In this document: in pieces, positions 17,799 to 26,464 of the stretch
Layout: each line of letters opens with the position of its first letter
Position numbering within the stretch: the stretch's first letter is position 1
Assembly (NCBI RefSeq): GCF_000187895.1
Contig: NZ_DS990130.1
Location: 186,001-250,000 of the forward strand
Direction: 5' to 3'
Length of the DNA stretch: 64,000 nucleotides
Source: Phocaeicola plebeius DSM 17135
GTDB lineage: Bacteria; Bacteroidota; Bacteroidia; Bacteroidales; Bacteroidaceae
Notes under the pieces: generated by a model
What the model saw: the letters and a program-made list of their open reading frames with translations, nothing else
The model's database searches: none
Told to the model about the DNA's origin: nothing
Translations under genes and position numbers: made by a program

Positions 17799-18176
17799 AC
17801 GTGCGTTGTTATTAATAAAGCGAAACTTCTACGCTTGCAAATTTCGTAATCAAATTTCAGAAAAACAAATCCCTTTTTCCTTGCTTTTTATTTTAATAAA
17901 TTAAGGGGTTGATAAATAGGAGGTTACAAAGTTGTTAAATTATTGATAAAATGAATTTGACTTGTATTTTAGTAATCTCTTATTTGTCAGTTGTTTAGCT
18001 ATATCCAAGTGTTAGTCTTCAAATCCCATTGCTTTGTTGCTTTCCTTTGAAAATCATAGGGTTGCACTCCTGTGAGAAAATGTATTCCTAAAACGATACT
18101 ATTTAGAATATTTCTATATAGTAACCTATTTGTAATATTTTATGCTTAAAAATGGAGCTCCGTTTAAGGAGACAAA
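17799..18176. other. AT-rich noncoding region upstream of dnaA
   Basis: I see no gene in this stretch. It is AT-rich with no perfect TTATNCACA DnaA boxes on either strand. The only promoter-like element is CAACTTTG on the minus strand at 17927-17934, one base off TAnnTTTG. It presumably holds the dnaA promoter. Confidence 0.5.
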
Positions 18177-18207
18177 AAAGAAGGCATAAGCTGGGTATGC
18201 CTTCTTT
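18177..18207 (-). terminator. Terminator after the amidase-MCE operon
   Basis: A 12-bp stem (AAAGAAGGCATA with its complement) closes a 7-nt loop. On the minus strand it runs into a T-tract. It lies 22 bp after the MCE gene. Confidence 0.8.
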
Positions 18208-18229
18208 TATCTGTTTGATTTATATGTGT

Positions 18230-19117
18230 TTATTTATCTTTCTTTCCAAAAAGAGAGAAGTGTACATACCGTTTCGGATGTTCCTGCAAATCTTTCAGGA
18301 GAGAAGCTGCATTGGCAGAAGTTGCATTGAGGTTCTTGTATAAAGCATCATCATTCAACAGTAATCCGATGGAGTTATCCTTGCTACCCAACTTTTCAGT
18401 CAGCAGATGTACGTTTTGAAGGGTAGAGTCCACTTTCTGGAAAGTGGCTGCATAGTCAATTCCCTTCAGGTTCTCACTGATACCTTTCAGGTTTTCGGTA
18501 ATGGCAGTCACGTTGCTTGTCAGTTGCGGAATATCTTTGCTCATCAGGCTATGCAACTGTGTGCTGGTAGCGTTCAATGAAGCTGTCAGTTTTTCCGCAT
18601 TGTGAAGTGTCTGCTTTAATGCAGGATCAGCCAACAGCTGGTTCAGTGAACTAAGAATAGAATCCAGTTTAGGCATCATCTGTTCCACCTTCGGAAGTAA
18701 ATCCTTTTCAGCTTTTCCTAAAATGCCCGTATTGGCCGTACCTTCAATCGTATCCCCCGGATTGAGGAAGGTTGTTGATTCATGCTTCAGCAGCATATTC
18801 ATTTTAACTGTTCCCAGCATCTCTGTCACTAGTTCTGCCTTACTTCCTGCAGGAATGCGCAAATCCTGGTCCACTTCAATCCCAACAATCACATGTCCGG
18901 GATTCTGGTGATTGTATTGCAGGTCGCGTACAATACCTATTTTATAACCATTGGCAAACACAGGGCTCGACTGAGCCAGTCCGTTCACATCGGTAAAATC
19001 TACATAATAATAGCTTTCCGGTTTGAACATGCTGATTCCTTTCAGGTAATTGATGCCGAAAAAGAGAATCAGTAATGCTCCGATTCCAGCTAATCCGATT
19101 TTTACTTCTTTTTTCAT
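18230..19117 (-). CDS. MCE/MlaD family lipid-transport protein
   Basis: This 295-residue protein has one N-terminal membrane anchor (residues ~7-25) and an MCE domain at ~37-115, with SYYYVDFTDVNGLAQSSPVF and NGYKIGIV typical of MlaD. The C-terminal region is long and helical, with heptad-like Leu/Asn spacing (LNQLLADPALKQTLHNAEKL) suggesting a coiled coil. MlaD-type proteins form hexameric rings that carry phospholipids between inner and outer membranes with an ABC permease and ATPase. Those partners are not in this window. It follows the amidase gene by 21 bp, presumably in one operon. Confidence 0.85.
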   Translation of the reverse strand: MKKEVKIGLAGIGALLILFFGINYLKGISMFKPESYYYVDFTDVNGLAQSSPVFANGYKIGIVRDLQYNHQNPGHVIVGIEVDQDLRIPAGSKAELVTEMLGTVKMNMLLKHESTTFLNPGDTIEGTANTGILGKAEKDLLPKVEQMMPKLDSILSSLNQLLADPALKQTLHNAEKLTASLNATSTQLHSLMSKDIPQLTSNVTAITENLKGISENLKGIDYAATFQKVDSTLQNVHLLTEKLGSKDNSIGLLLNDDALYKNLNATSANAASLLKDLQEHPKRYVHFSLFGKKDK

Positions 19118-19138
19118 ATAGTTATCTTTTCTCTTTTG

Positions 19139-20332
19139 TTATCTGTTTTGTTTGAATTCTCGTATGGCCTGATTGATGTTCATTTTCACTCCATCTTTAA
19201 AAGCGATGATGAACGCATCCTTGAATTTGCCATCCACTTTGCTCCGTTTCAGGCGGAGTATTTTGTTGTAGTTGGTGTCTGAACCATAGGTATATTTTAT
19301 AATACCTTTTTCTTTGTAGCTTTCCACAGGAGAAAGTCCTTTGAACTGCTTGCTCTTGGGTGACAGTTGACGGTCGGAAGTCAGTATTTGTATCTTGAAT
19401 ACAGGTTTTCCGGCAGGGCTCACTTCTTTACTTTGCGGAGCGGTCTGTCGGGCAGATGCAGCAGAAACTTCTGCTACTTCTGCTTCCGGTATATCTGTGG
19501 CTTCTGTAAGAGGAGCTGCACTTTCTACAGGCATCAGCTGACTGCTTCCTGCTGTTTTCTCTCCTTTGTAATTCAGAAAGGCCCGGTAAATGCTTTGAGC
19601 CAGTGTTGAACTGCCCTGTTCAGATAACAGGAAAGCCTCTTCCGTGGGGTTGGTGATGTATCCCAGTTCTATCAGCACACTGGGCATTGACGTGGCGCGT
19701 AACACCAGAAATCCAGCCTGATGTACCCCTTTGTCTATCCGGTTGGCATTCCGGAATCCGCGTTGCACGGCTGTTGCGAACTTCACGCTTTGTGCCATGT
19801 TTTTGTCTTGCAGAAACTCAAATATAATGTAGCTTTCTGCAGAGTTAGGGTTAAATCCGGCATAACGCTGCTTGTAATCATCCTCAATCAGAATTACTGC
19901 ATTTTCTTTTTGAGCCACTTCCAGATTCTCCTGCGTACGGTGAAGACCTAACGTATATGTTTCGGTACCGCTGACCTTGCTGCTTCTTGAAGCCAGAGAG
20001 TTGGTATGTATGGAGATAAAAAGGTTTGCTTTGACTTCGTTGGCTATTTCAGCTCTTCTGTGTAAGGGAACAAACACGTCCTTTTCACGTGTGTACACCA
20101 CCCGGGTATCCGGACAGTTTTGTTTGATGAGCCGTCCCAGTTTCAGTGCTACGCTTAAATTGATATTTTTTTCCTTTCCTCTTCTGCCTATCGCTCCGGG
20201 GTCGTGTCCGCCATGCCCGGCGTCAATCACGACGGTGAAATTCGTTTTAGCCGCATGTGCCTGAGGGGCTAAACTGAAAGTCAGCAGCAGACTTGTAGCA
20301 ATATACAGTATGTTGAGAATTCTCCTTTTCAT
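19139..20332 (-). CDS. N-acetylmuramoyl-L-alanine amidase (Amidase_3)
   Basis: This enzyme cleaves the amide bond between muramic acid and the stem peptide of peptidoglycan. The 397-residue protein has a signal peptide ending near AHA (residues ~1-27). The Amidase_3 domain follows, with the first zinc ligand in VVIDAGHGGHDPGAIG, a second His in SIHTNSLASR, and the late Glu in VLIELGYITNP. The C-terminus (~300-397) is a basic repeat-like region, FKIQILTSDRQLSPKS, which may be a peptidoglycan-binding SPOR-like domain. The gene is co-transcribed with the MCE protein gene and divergent from folD. Confidence 0.9.
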   Translation of the reverse strand: MKRRILNILYIATSLLLTFSLAPQAHAAKTNFTVVIDAGHGGHDPGAIGRRGKEKNINLSVALKLGRLIKQNCPDTRVVYTREKDVFVPLHRRAEIANEVKANLFISIHTNSLASRSSKVSGTETYTLGLHRTQENLEVAQKENAVILIEDDYKQRYAGFNPNSAESYIIFEFLQDKNMAQSVKFATAVQRGFRNANRIDKGVHQAGFLVLRATSMPSVLIELGYITNPTEEAFLLSEQGSSTLAQSIYRAFLNYKGEKTAGSSQLMPVESAAPLTEATDIPEAEVAEVSAASARQTAPQSKEVSPAGKPVFKIQILTSDRQLSPKSKQFKGLSPVESYKEKGIIKYTYGSDTNYNKILRLKRSKVDGKFKDAFIIAFKDGVKMNINQAIREFKQNR

Positions 20333-20348
20333 AATTAAAATAACGCGG

Positions 20349-20469
20349 CAAAGTTAATATTTTTTTGTCGACTTGCTTTCTGTTACTTCAAGAATTCTTC
20401 TATTGCTGTAATAATTGCTATAAAAACCGAAAAATAAGCAGGTCGTTTGTTTTAAAATTTCTACATTTG
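20349..20469. promoter_or_regulatory. Divergent -7 elements of the amidase operon and folD
   Basis: TAACTTTG on the minus strand at 20349-20356 lies 17 bp before the amidase ATG. TACATTTG on the plus strand at 20462-20469 lies 31 bp before folD. Both match TAnnTTTG; neither has a well-spaced TTG. Confidence 0.5.
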
Positions 20470-20500
20470 TGTAATTTGTAAAAACAGAAAGGAGTGATTT

Positions 20501-21379
20501 ATGACATTGATTGACGGAAAAGCAGTTTCAGAACAAGTGAAACAGGAAATTGCAGCCGAAGTGGCCGAAATCGTAGCCCGCGGAGGAAAACGCCCCCATC
20601 TGGCTGCCATTCTGGTAGGGCATGACGGAGGTAGTGAAACTTACGTGGCCGCAAAAGTCAAGGCCTGTGAGGTATGTGGGTTTAAGTCGACTTTGATTCG
20701 TTACGAATCGGATGTGACAGAAGAAGAACTTCTGGCAAAGGTGCAGGAGTTGAATGCCGATCCCGATGTAGACGGTTTTATCGTACAGCTTCCGTTGCCG
20801 GCTCACATCTCCGAGCAGAAAGTCATTGAAACGATAGACTACCGTAAAGACGTCGACGGATTCCATCCCATTAACGTAGGACGCTTGTCCATCGGTCTTC
20901 CTTGCTACATCTCTGCTACCCCTAATGGAATCATGGAACTGTTGCGTCGTTATCAGATAGACACCAAAGGAAAGAAATGCGTCATTCTGGGACGAAGCAA
21001 CATTGTGGGCAAGCCGATGGCCATGCTGATGATGCAGAAAGCCTGTCCGGGCGATGCTACTGTAACCGTATGCCACAGTCGGAGCAAAGACTTGGTGAAA
21101 GAATGCCGGGAAGCCGATATTCTGATTGCTGCCATGGGACAGCCCAATTTTGTAACCGCCGATATGGTGAAGGAAGGAGCCGTAGTAATTGACGTCGGTA
21201 CTACCCGCGTGCCCGATGCAACCCGCAAATCCGGTTTCAAATTGACGGGTGATGTGAAGTTCGACGAGGTTGCTCCAAAGTGTGCTTACATTACGCCGGT
21301 ACCTGGTGGAGTAGGTCCTATGACCATCGTTTCATTGATGAAAAATACGCTGTTGGCAGGGAAAAAGGCAATATATTGA
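20501..21379 (+). CDS. folD: Bifunctional methylene-THF dehydrogenase / methenyl-THF cyclohydrolase
   Basis: FolD interconverts 5,10-methylene-, methenyl- and 10-formyl-THF in one-carbon metabolism. The 292-residue protein has the substrate-binding motif [19 protein letters not shown], where the catalytic Lys is in the KVKAC segment. [11 protein letters not shown] and the signature [11 protein letters not shown] precede the NADP-binding fold, and [15 protein letters not shown] is near the C-terminus. All family motifs are present and the length is normal. The gene stands alone, with the tRNA-His pair downstream. Confidence 0.95.
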   Translation: MTLIDGKAVSEQVKQEIAAEVAEIVARGGKRPHLAAILVGHDGGSETYVAAKVKACEVCGFKSTLIRYESDVTEEELLAKVQELNADPDVDGFIVQLPLPAHISEQKVIETIDYRKDVDGFHPINVGRLSIGLPCYISATPNGIMELLRRYQIDTKGKKCVILGRSNIVGKPMAMLMMQKACPGDATVTVCHSRSKDLVKECREADILIAAMGQPNFVTADMVKEGAVVIDVGTTRVPDATRKSGFKLTGDVKFDEVAPKCAYITPVPGGVGPMTIVSLMKNTLLAGKKAIY

Positions 21380-21407
21380 GAAAATAGAAGATTTTTTTGA
21401 AGAAAAG

Positions 21408-21438
21408 TTTGTAGTTTCAGAAAAATCCTTTACCTTTG
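21408..21438 (+). promoter_or_regulatory. Promoter of the tRNA-His pair
   Basis: TTTG at 21408-21411, a 19-nt spacer and TACCTTTG at 21431-21438 form a full Bacteroidota promoter ending 28 nt before the first tRNA. Confidence 0.7.
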
Positions 21439-21465
21439 CATCGCTTTTGAAAAGGAAGCCAACAT

Positions 21466-21540
21466 GGTGACTATAGTTCAGTTGGTTAGAGCGTCAGATT
21501 GTGGTTCTGAATGTCGTGGGTTCGAGTCCCACTAGTCACC
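21466..21540 (+). tRNA. tRNA-His (GTG anticodon), copy 1
   Basis: The full cloverleaf is visible. The acceptor stem GTGACTA pairs with TAGTCAC, with the tRNA-His-specific extra G at position -1 (21466) facing discriminator C. The D arm is AGTTCAGTTGGTTAGAGC, the anticodon loop ATTGTGGTT sits in a CAGA/TCTG stem, and the T arm is GTGGGTTCGAGTCCCAC. CCA is not encoded. Confidence 0.95.
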
Positions 21541-21574
21541 CTTTCTTCAAGAGTAAAAATTTTCCTACCAACAT

Positions 21575-21649
21575 GGTGACTATAGTTCAGTTGGTTAGAG
21601 CGTCAGATTGTGGTTCTGAATGTCGTGGGTTCGAGTCCCACTAGTCACC
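21575..21649 (+). tRNA. tRNA-His (GTG anticodon), copy 2
   Basis: This copy is identical over the full 75 nt to copy 1 and starts 109 bp downstream of it. Both are preceded by the same short sequence CCAACAT. It has G-1 and no encoded CCA. It is a tandem gene duplication transcribed from the shared upstream promoter. Confidence 0.95.
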
Positions 21650-21661
21650 CGTAACAAATTG

Positions 21662-21690
21662 AAAGTCCTGCAGTTCCTGCGGGACTTTTT
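21662..21690 (+). terminator. Terminator of the tRNA-His transcript
   Basis: An 11-bp stem with one G-T pair (AAGTCCTGCAG) and a 3-nt loop is followed by a T-tract, 13 nt after the second tRNA. The remaining bases to 21881 show no gene. Confidence 0.85.
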
Positions 21691-21881
21691 TGTTTTCCTA
21701 TATTTTCGTTTATATACAAAAAATGCGCTATCAGACCTTCACAGGCGGATAGCGCAAGCTACAATACAAAATACAAATACAACTAAACGAGATTTTGTGC
21801 TAAAAATTAAAGCATTCAAAGATACGAATAATATTTCATCCGTTCCTCATGCTTGTCTGATTTTTTAATTATCCTTAATAT

Positions 21882-23219
21882 TCAGACTATTCCCTGAGCC
21901 ATCATGGCGTGAGCCACCTTCATAAATCCGGCAATGTTCGCACCCTTCACATAATTGATGTATCCATCGCTTTCCTTACCGTATTTCACGCATTGTTCAT
22001 GAATATTGTGCATAATCAGATGGAGTTTTTCATCCACTTCCTGTGCAGTCCAGCTCAGGTGCATGGCATTCTGGCTCATTTCCAGTCCAGAAGTAGCCAC
22101 ACCACCCGCATTGACAGCCTTTCCTGGAGCATACATCATCTTGTGTTCGATGAATGCGTCAATAGCTTCCGGTGTACATCCCATGTTGGAAATTTCTCCT
22201 ACGCAGAGCACCTGGTTCTTTATCAGGTTCTGTGCATCCTCACCGTTCAATTCGTTCTGGGTAGCACACGGCAATGCGATATCTACCTTCACTTCCCACG
22301 GACGGCGTCCCGGCACGAAGGTAGCTCCCGGGAATTTTTCCGCATATGGTGCTACGATGTCATTACCCGATGCACGCAGTTCAAGCATATAGTCAATCTT
22401 TTCTCCGCTGATGCCTTCCGGATCATAAATGTAGCCGTCCGGTCCGGAGATGGTAACTACCTTTGCTCCCAGTTGGGTAGCCTTGGTAGCAGCTCCCCAT
22501 GCCACGTTACCGAAGCCGGAGATAGCCACTGTCTTGCCCTTGATTTCGATACCCTTTTCATCCAGCATGTGTTTCACGAAATACAAGCCTCCGAAGCCTG
22601 TAGCCTCCGGACGAATCAGTGAACCTCCGAATTCCAGTCCCTTGCCGGTAAACGTACCGGTAAATTCGCGGGTCAGTTTCTTGTACATACCGAACATATA
22701 ACCCACTTCGCGTCCGCCTACACCGATATCACCTGCCGGCACATCCATATCCGGTCCCAGATGACGCCACAGTTCCAGCATGAATGCCTGGCAGAAACGC
22801 ATGATTTCCGCATTGCTCTTGCCGCGTGGAGAGAAGTCGGAGCCACCTTTTCCGCCGCCCATCGGTAGAGTAGTAAGGGCATTTTTGAAAGTCTGTTCAA
22901 ATCCCAGGAACTTCAAGATGGACAAATTCACGGAAGCATGGAAACGAATACCTCCCTTATACGGGCCGATGGCGTTGTTGAACTGCACGCGGTAACCTAA
23001 GTTCGTCTGCACTTCACCCTTGTCGTCCACCCATGTCACGCGGAATGTAAAGATACGGTCGGGTTCTACCAGCCGTTCAATGATTTTCGCCTTTTCAAAT
23101 TCGGGGTGTTGATTGTAGATATCTTCGATAGAAAGCAATACTTCCCTGACTGCCTGAAGGTACTCAGATTCACCTGGATGCTTGGCTTCCAGTGATGACA
23201 TGATTTTGTTAATGTCCAT
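21882..23219 (-). CDS. gdhA: Glutamate dehydrogenase, hexameric (copy 1)
   Basis: The enzyme interconverts 2-oxoglutarate plus ammonia and glutamate with NAD(P)H. The 445-residue protein has the substrate-binding block GGIRFHASVNLSILKFLGFE, the catalytic lysine motif MGGGKGGSDFSPRGKS, and VPAGDIGVGGREVGYMFG. The dinucleotide fold begins at GKTVAISGFGNVAWGAA. The size fits the 50-kDa hexameric class. I start at ATG 23217-23219 (MDINKIMSSLEAKHPGE). A second, clearly homologous copy lies at 51349-52683. The coenzyme of each cannot be fixed by eye. Confidence 0.93.
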   Translation of the reverse strand: MDINKIMSSLEAKHPGESEYLQAVREVLLSIEDIYNQHPEFEKAKIIERLVEPDRIFTFRVTWVDDKGEVQTNLGYRVQFNNAIGPYKGGIRFHASVNLSILKFLGFEQTFKNALTTLPMGGGKGGSDFSPRGKSNAEIMRFCQAFMLELWRHLGPDMDVPAGDIGVGGREVGYMFGMYKKLTREFTGTFTGKGLEFGGSLIRPEATGFGGLYFVKHMLDEKGIEIKGKTVAISGFGNVAWGAATKATQLGAKVVTISGPDGYIYDPEGISGEKIDYMLELRASGNDIVAPYAEKFPGATFVPGRRPWEVKVDIALPCATQNELNGEDAQNLIKNQVLCVGEISNMGCTPEAIDAFIEHKMMYAPGKAVNAGGVATSGLEMSQNAMHLSWTAQEVDEKLHLIMHNIHEQCVKYGKESDGYINYVKGANIAGFMKVAHAMMAQGIV

Positions 23220-23264
23220 AATCAAATAATTTAAGGTCTGACAAAATGAAATATTTTGTATATG

Positions 23265-23294
23265 CAAAGATAGGAAATTACTTATACCTTCAAA
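23265..23294 (-). promoter_or_regulatory. Promoter of gdhA copy 1
   Basis: On the minus strand TTTG (23291-23294), an 18-nt spacer and TATCTTTG (23265-23272) lie 46 bp before the start. The spacer is one base short of the usual 19. Confidence 0.55.
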
Positions 23295-23425
23295 GGATTT
23301 TACCCGATTTTTTGAGCTGAAGGTTGAATTTTGTTAGTTTTTTATCAACTCTCAAGAAAGATTTGCAAAAATCGTGTGAAATTCCGATTTTTGTTTCTGT
23401 AATATAAGCTTTAAAAGAAGATACC

Positions 23426-26392
23426 ATGCTTACCAAACTAAGAATTAAACTCCGTCAGCTTTATTTCAAGGATACGCAGTTTGCCAACCTGATGACCAAG
23501 CGCATTTTCAACGTGTTGCTGGTGGCCAACCCTTACGATGCGTTCATGCTTGAAGATGACGGCCGCATTGACGAAAAGATTTTCAATGAATATATGAACC
23601 TGAGTTTGCGCTATCCCCCTCGTTTCACGCAGGTCTCCACGGCAGAAGAAACTTGGGAACAGTTGCGCAACACCATGTTCGACCTGGTCATCTGTATGCC
23701 GGGTTCCGACAACAGCGATACCTTCGACATTGCCCGTGAAATCAAGAAGCAATACCCTCATCTACCGTTGGTTGTACTGACTCCTTTCTCGCACGGTATT
23801 AAGGAACGAATGGAGCATGAAGATCTGAGCATCTTCGAGTATGTGTTCTGCTGGCTGGGAAACACCGATTTGCTGGTGTCCATCATCAAGCTGATAGAAG
23901 ACAAGATGAACCTGGAGCATGACATTAAGGAAGTCGGCGTACAGATGATTATGCTGGTAGAAGATTCCATACGCTTTTATTCTTCCGTATTGCCCAACCT
24001 CTACAAGTTCGTTCTCCGGCAGAGCCAGGAATTTGCCACAGAAGCCCTGAACGAGCACCAGCGAACCCTTCGCATGCGCGGACGCCCTAAGATCGTGCTG
24101 GCCCGTTCCTACGAAGAAGCCACTGAACTATATAATAAGTACCAGAACAACGTGCTCGGTATCATATCCGATGCCCGTTTCCCTCACGGCGGAGTCAACG
24201 ACCCCCAGGCCGGTGTCACCCTGCTGCGCGAAGTCCGTAAGCGGGACCCCTTTATACCCCTTATCCTTCAGTCGGCAGAAGAAAGTAACCGTAGCTATGC
24301 GCCGGAACTGGGTGCCGTGTTCATTGATAAGAACTCCAAGAAAATGAATATCGACCTCCGTGAAGCTGTGTCAGACAATTTCGGCTTCGGTGATTTCATT
24401 TTCCGCGACCCCCATACCATGAAGGAAGTAGCCCGTATCCACAACCTGAAGGAATTGCAGAACGTGATATTTGCCATCCCTGCAGAATCCTTCCTCTATC
24501 ACATCAGCCGCAACCACATTTCACGCTGGCTGTATTCGCGTGCCATCTTCCCGGTAGCCGAATTCTTGAAACAGATTACGTGGGAGTCACTTCAGGACAT
24601 CGATGCCCACCGCCAGATAATATTCGAAGCCATCGTAAAATACCGCAAGATGAAAAACCAGGGCGTAGTAGCCGTGTTCCAGCGCGACCGCTTCGACCGT
24701 TATTCCAACTTTGCCCGCATCGGCGATGGCTCATTGGGAGGAAAAGGACGCGGTCTGGCCTTCATTGACAACATGGTAAAACGTCACACGGAGTTTGATG
24801 AGTTTGAGAATGCCTCTGTCATGATTCCGAAAACCGTAGTCCTCTGTACCGATATTTTCGATGAGTTCATGGACTCCAACCAGTTGTACCAGATAGCCCT
24901 GAGCGATGCGGCCGACGACGTGATTCTCCGCGCCTTCCTTCGTGCCAAGTTGCCCGACCGGCTGGTGGAAGATTTCTTTGCCTTCTTCGATGCGGTAAAG
25001 GCACCGATTGCCATCCGTTCCTCCAGTCTGCTGGAAGACTCCCACTACCAGCCCTTTGCCGGAATCTATTCCACTTATATGATTCCCTATCTGGACGATA
25101 AGTACGAAATGCTCCGCATGCTGGGCGATGCCATCAAGGGAGTATATGCTTCCGTATATTATAAGGATAGTAAGGCCTACATGCAAGCCACCAGCAACGT
25201 GATAGACCAGGAAAAGATGGCTGTCATCCTGCAGGAAGTAGTCGGCACCCAGTATGGCGACCGCTATTATCCGGCCATTTCCGGAGTAGCCCGCTCCATC
25301 AACTATTACCCGATTAATGACGAGCTGGCCGAAGAAGGTACCGTCAGTCTGGCCTTGGGGTTAGGAAAATACATTGTCGACGGCGGACTGACCTTGCGCG
25401 TGTGTCCGTATCATCCTACGCAGGTGCTCCAGACCAGCGAAATGGAAATCGCCCTGCGTGAAACACAGACCCGCTTCTATGCCCTCGACTTGAAGAACCT
25501 GGGACAGAACTTCTCGCTCGACGATGGATTTAACCTGTTGAAACTCCATGTGAAAGACGCCGAAGCCGACGGAGCTTTGAACTTCATCGCTTCTACTTAC
25601 GATCCGTACGACATGGTGATACGTGACGGCATTTATCCCGGCGGCCGCAAGCTGATAACCTTTGCCAACATCCTTCAGCACGATGTATTCCCGCTGGCCC
25701 GCATCTTGCAGCTGGCACAGAAATACGGTCAGGGCGAAATGCGCCGTCCGGTGGAAATCGAGTTTGCCGTCAATTTTGATGCCCGTACAAAGAGCGGCAT
25801 CTTCTATCTGTTGCAGATACGTCCGATGGTCGATGTAAAAGCCGGACTGGATGAAGACCTGAGCGTGATTCCCGATGAACGTTTGTTACTCAAGAGTGAA
25901 AACTCCCTGGGACACGGAGTGATGGACGACATACAAGATGTGATTTATGTCAAGACAGAAGGCTATTCTGCCTCCAATAACCAGTTGATAGCTTACGACA
26001 TCGAGAAACTCAACCGCCGTTTCCTGGATGAAGGTAAACATTACATACTGGTTGGCCCCGGACGCTGGGGAAGCAGTGACACGTGGCTGGGTATTCCGGT
26101 GAAGTGGCCCAACATTTCGGCAGCCCGTATCATCGTGGAAGCCGGACTGACCAATTACCGTGTAGATCCCAGTCAGGGAACCCACTTCTTCCAGAATCTG
26201 ACCTCTTTCGGGGTGGGATACTTCACCATCAATGCCTATATGAACGACGGTATTTATAACCAGGCCTTGCTCGACAGCATGCCGGCGGTGGAAGAAACCA
26301 AATACCTGCGCTGGGTGCGGTTTGAAAAACCTTTGTCCGTCAAGATGGACGGGAAGAAAAAGCTCGGTGTGGTAGAGCTGCCGGAAGATTAA
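23426..26392 (+). CDS. PEP synthase-like PPDK-N domain protein with N-terminal receiver-like domains
   Basis: This 988-residue protein is often labelled phosphoenolpyruvate synthase, but its layout differs. Residues ~25-150 form a Rossmann-like receiver fold (VLLVANPYDAFML, VICMPGSDNSDTF, PLVVLTPFSHG). Residues ~215-340 form a second (KIVLARSYEEATELY, IISDARFPHGG, PLILQSAEES). The PPDK N-terminal ATP-grasp domain spans ~430-830, with SLGGKGRGLAF near 435 and IAIRSSSLLEDSHYQPFAG near 529. The C-terminus (GPGRWGSSD near 876) is not the swivelling phosphohistidine domain, and I see no PEP-utiliser TAG-xxSHA motif. A PEP synthase reaction is therefore doubtful; nucleotide-driven phosphotransfer or regulation is as likely. 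It is single-gene, flanked by its own terminator. Confidence 0.78.
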   Translation: MLTKLRIKLRQLYFKDTQFANLMTKRIFNVLLVANPYDAFMLEDDGRIDEKIFNEYMNLSLRYPPRFTQVSTAEETWEQLRNTMFDLVICMPGSDNSDTFDIAREIKKQYPHLPLVVLTPFSHGIKERMEHEDLSIFEYVFCWLGNTDLLVSIIKLIEDKMNLEHDIKEVGVQMIMLVEDSIRFYSSVLPNLYKFVLRQSQEFATEALNEHQRTLRMRGRPKIVLARSYEEATELYNKYQNNVLGIISDARFPHGGVNDPQAGVTLLREVRKRDPFIPLILQSAEESNRSYAPELGAVFIDKNSKKMNIDLREAVSDNFGFGDFIFRDPHTMKEVARIHNLKELQNVIFAIPAESFLYHISRNHISRWLYSRAIFPVAEFLKQITWESLQDIDAHRQIIFEAIVKYRKMKNQGVVAVFQRDRFDRYSNFARIGDGSLGGKGRGLAFIDNMVKRHTEFDEFENASVMIPKTVVLCTDIFDEFMDSNQLYQIALSDAADDVILRAFLRAKLPDRLVEDFFAFFDAVKAPIAIRSSSLLEDSHYQPFAGIYSTYMIPYLDDKYEMLRMLGDAIKGVYASVYYKDSKAYMQATSNVIDQEKMAVILQEVVGTQYGDRYYPAISGVARSINYYPINDELAEEGTVSLALGLGKYIVDGGLTLRVCPYHPTQVLQTSEMEIALRETQTRFYALDLKNLGQNFSLDDGFNLLKLHVKDAEADGALNFIASTYDPYDMVIRDGIYPGGRKLITFANILQHDVFPLARILQLAQKYGQGEMRRPVEIEFAVNFDARTKSGIFYLLQIRPMVDVKAGLDEDLSVIPDERLLLKSENSLGHGVMDDIQDVIYVKTEGYSASNNQLIAYDIEKLNRRFLDEGKHYILVGPGRWGSSDTWLGIPVKWPNISAARIIVEAGLTNYRVDPSQGTHFFQNLTSFGVGYFTINAYMNDGIYNQALLDSMPAVEETKYLRWVRFEKPLSVKMDGKKKLGVVELPED

Positions 26393-26406
26393 AAAATAAT
26401 ATATAC

Positions 26407-26448
26407 AAAAACGGGATGCTTCACATTTGAAGTGCATCCCGTTTTTTT
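26407..26448. terminator. Bidirectional terminator
   Basis: A perfect stem of about 13 bp (AAAAACGGGATGC with its complement) has A-runs before and T-runs after. It lies between two convergent genes, the PPDK-N protein and the GH31 enzyme. Confidence 0.85.
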
Positions 26449-26464
26449 GTATGTTAGGGTGTAT

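Noticed and set aside
17799-18176. oriC next to dnaA
   Set aside because: AT-rich, but I found no TTATNCACA-type DnaA boxes on either strand; the region alone is not enough.
21620-21868. 82-codon ORF after the tRNA-His genes
   Set aside because: It begins inside the second tRNA and crosses its terminator, with no RBS or similarity.
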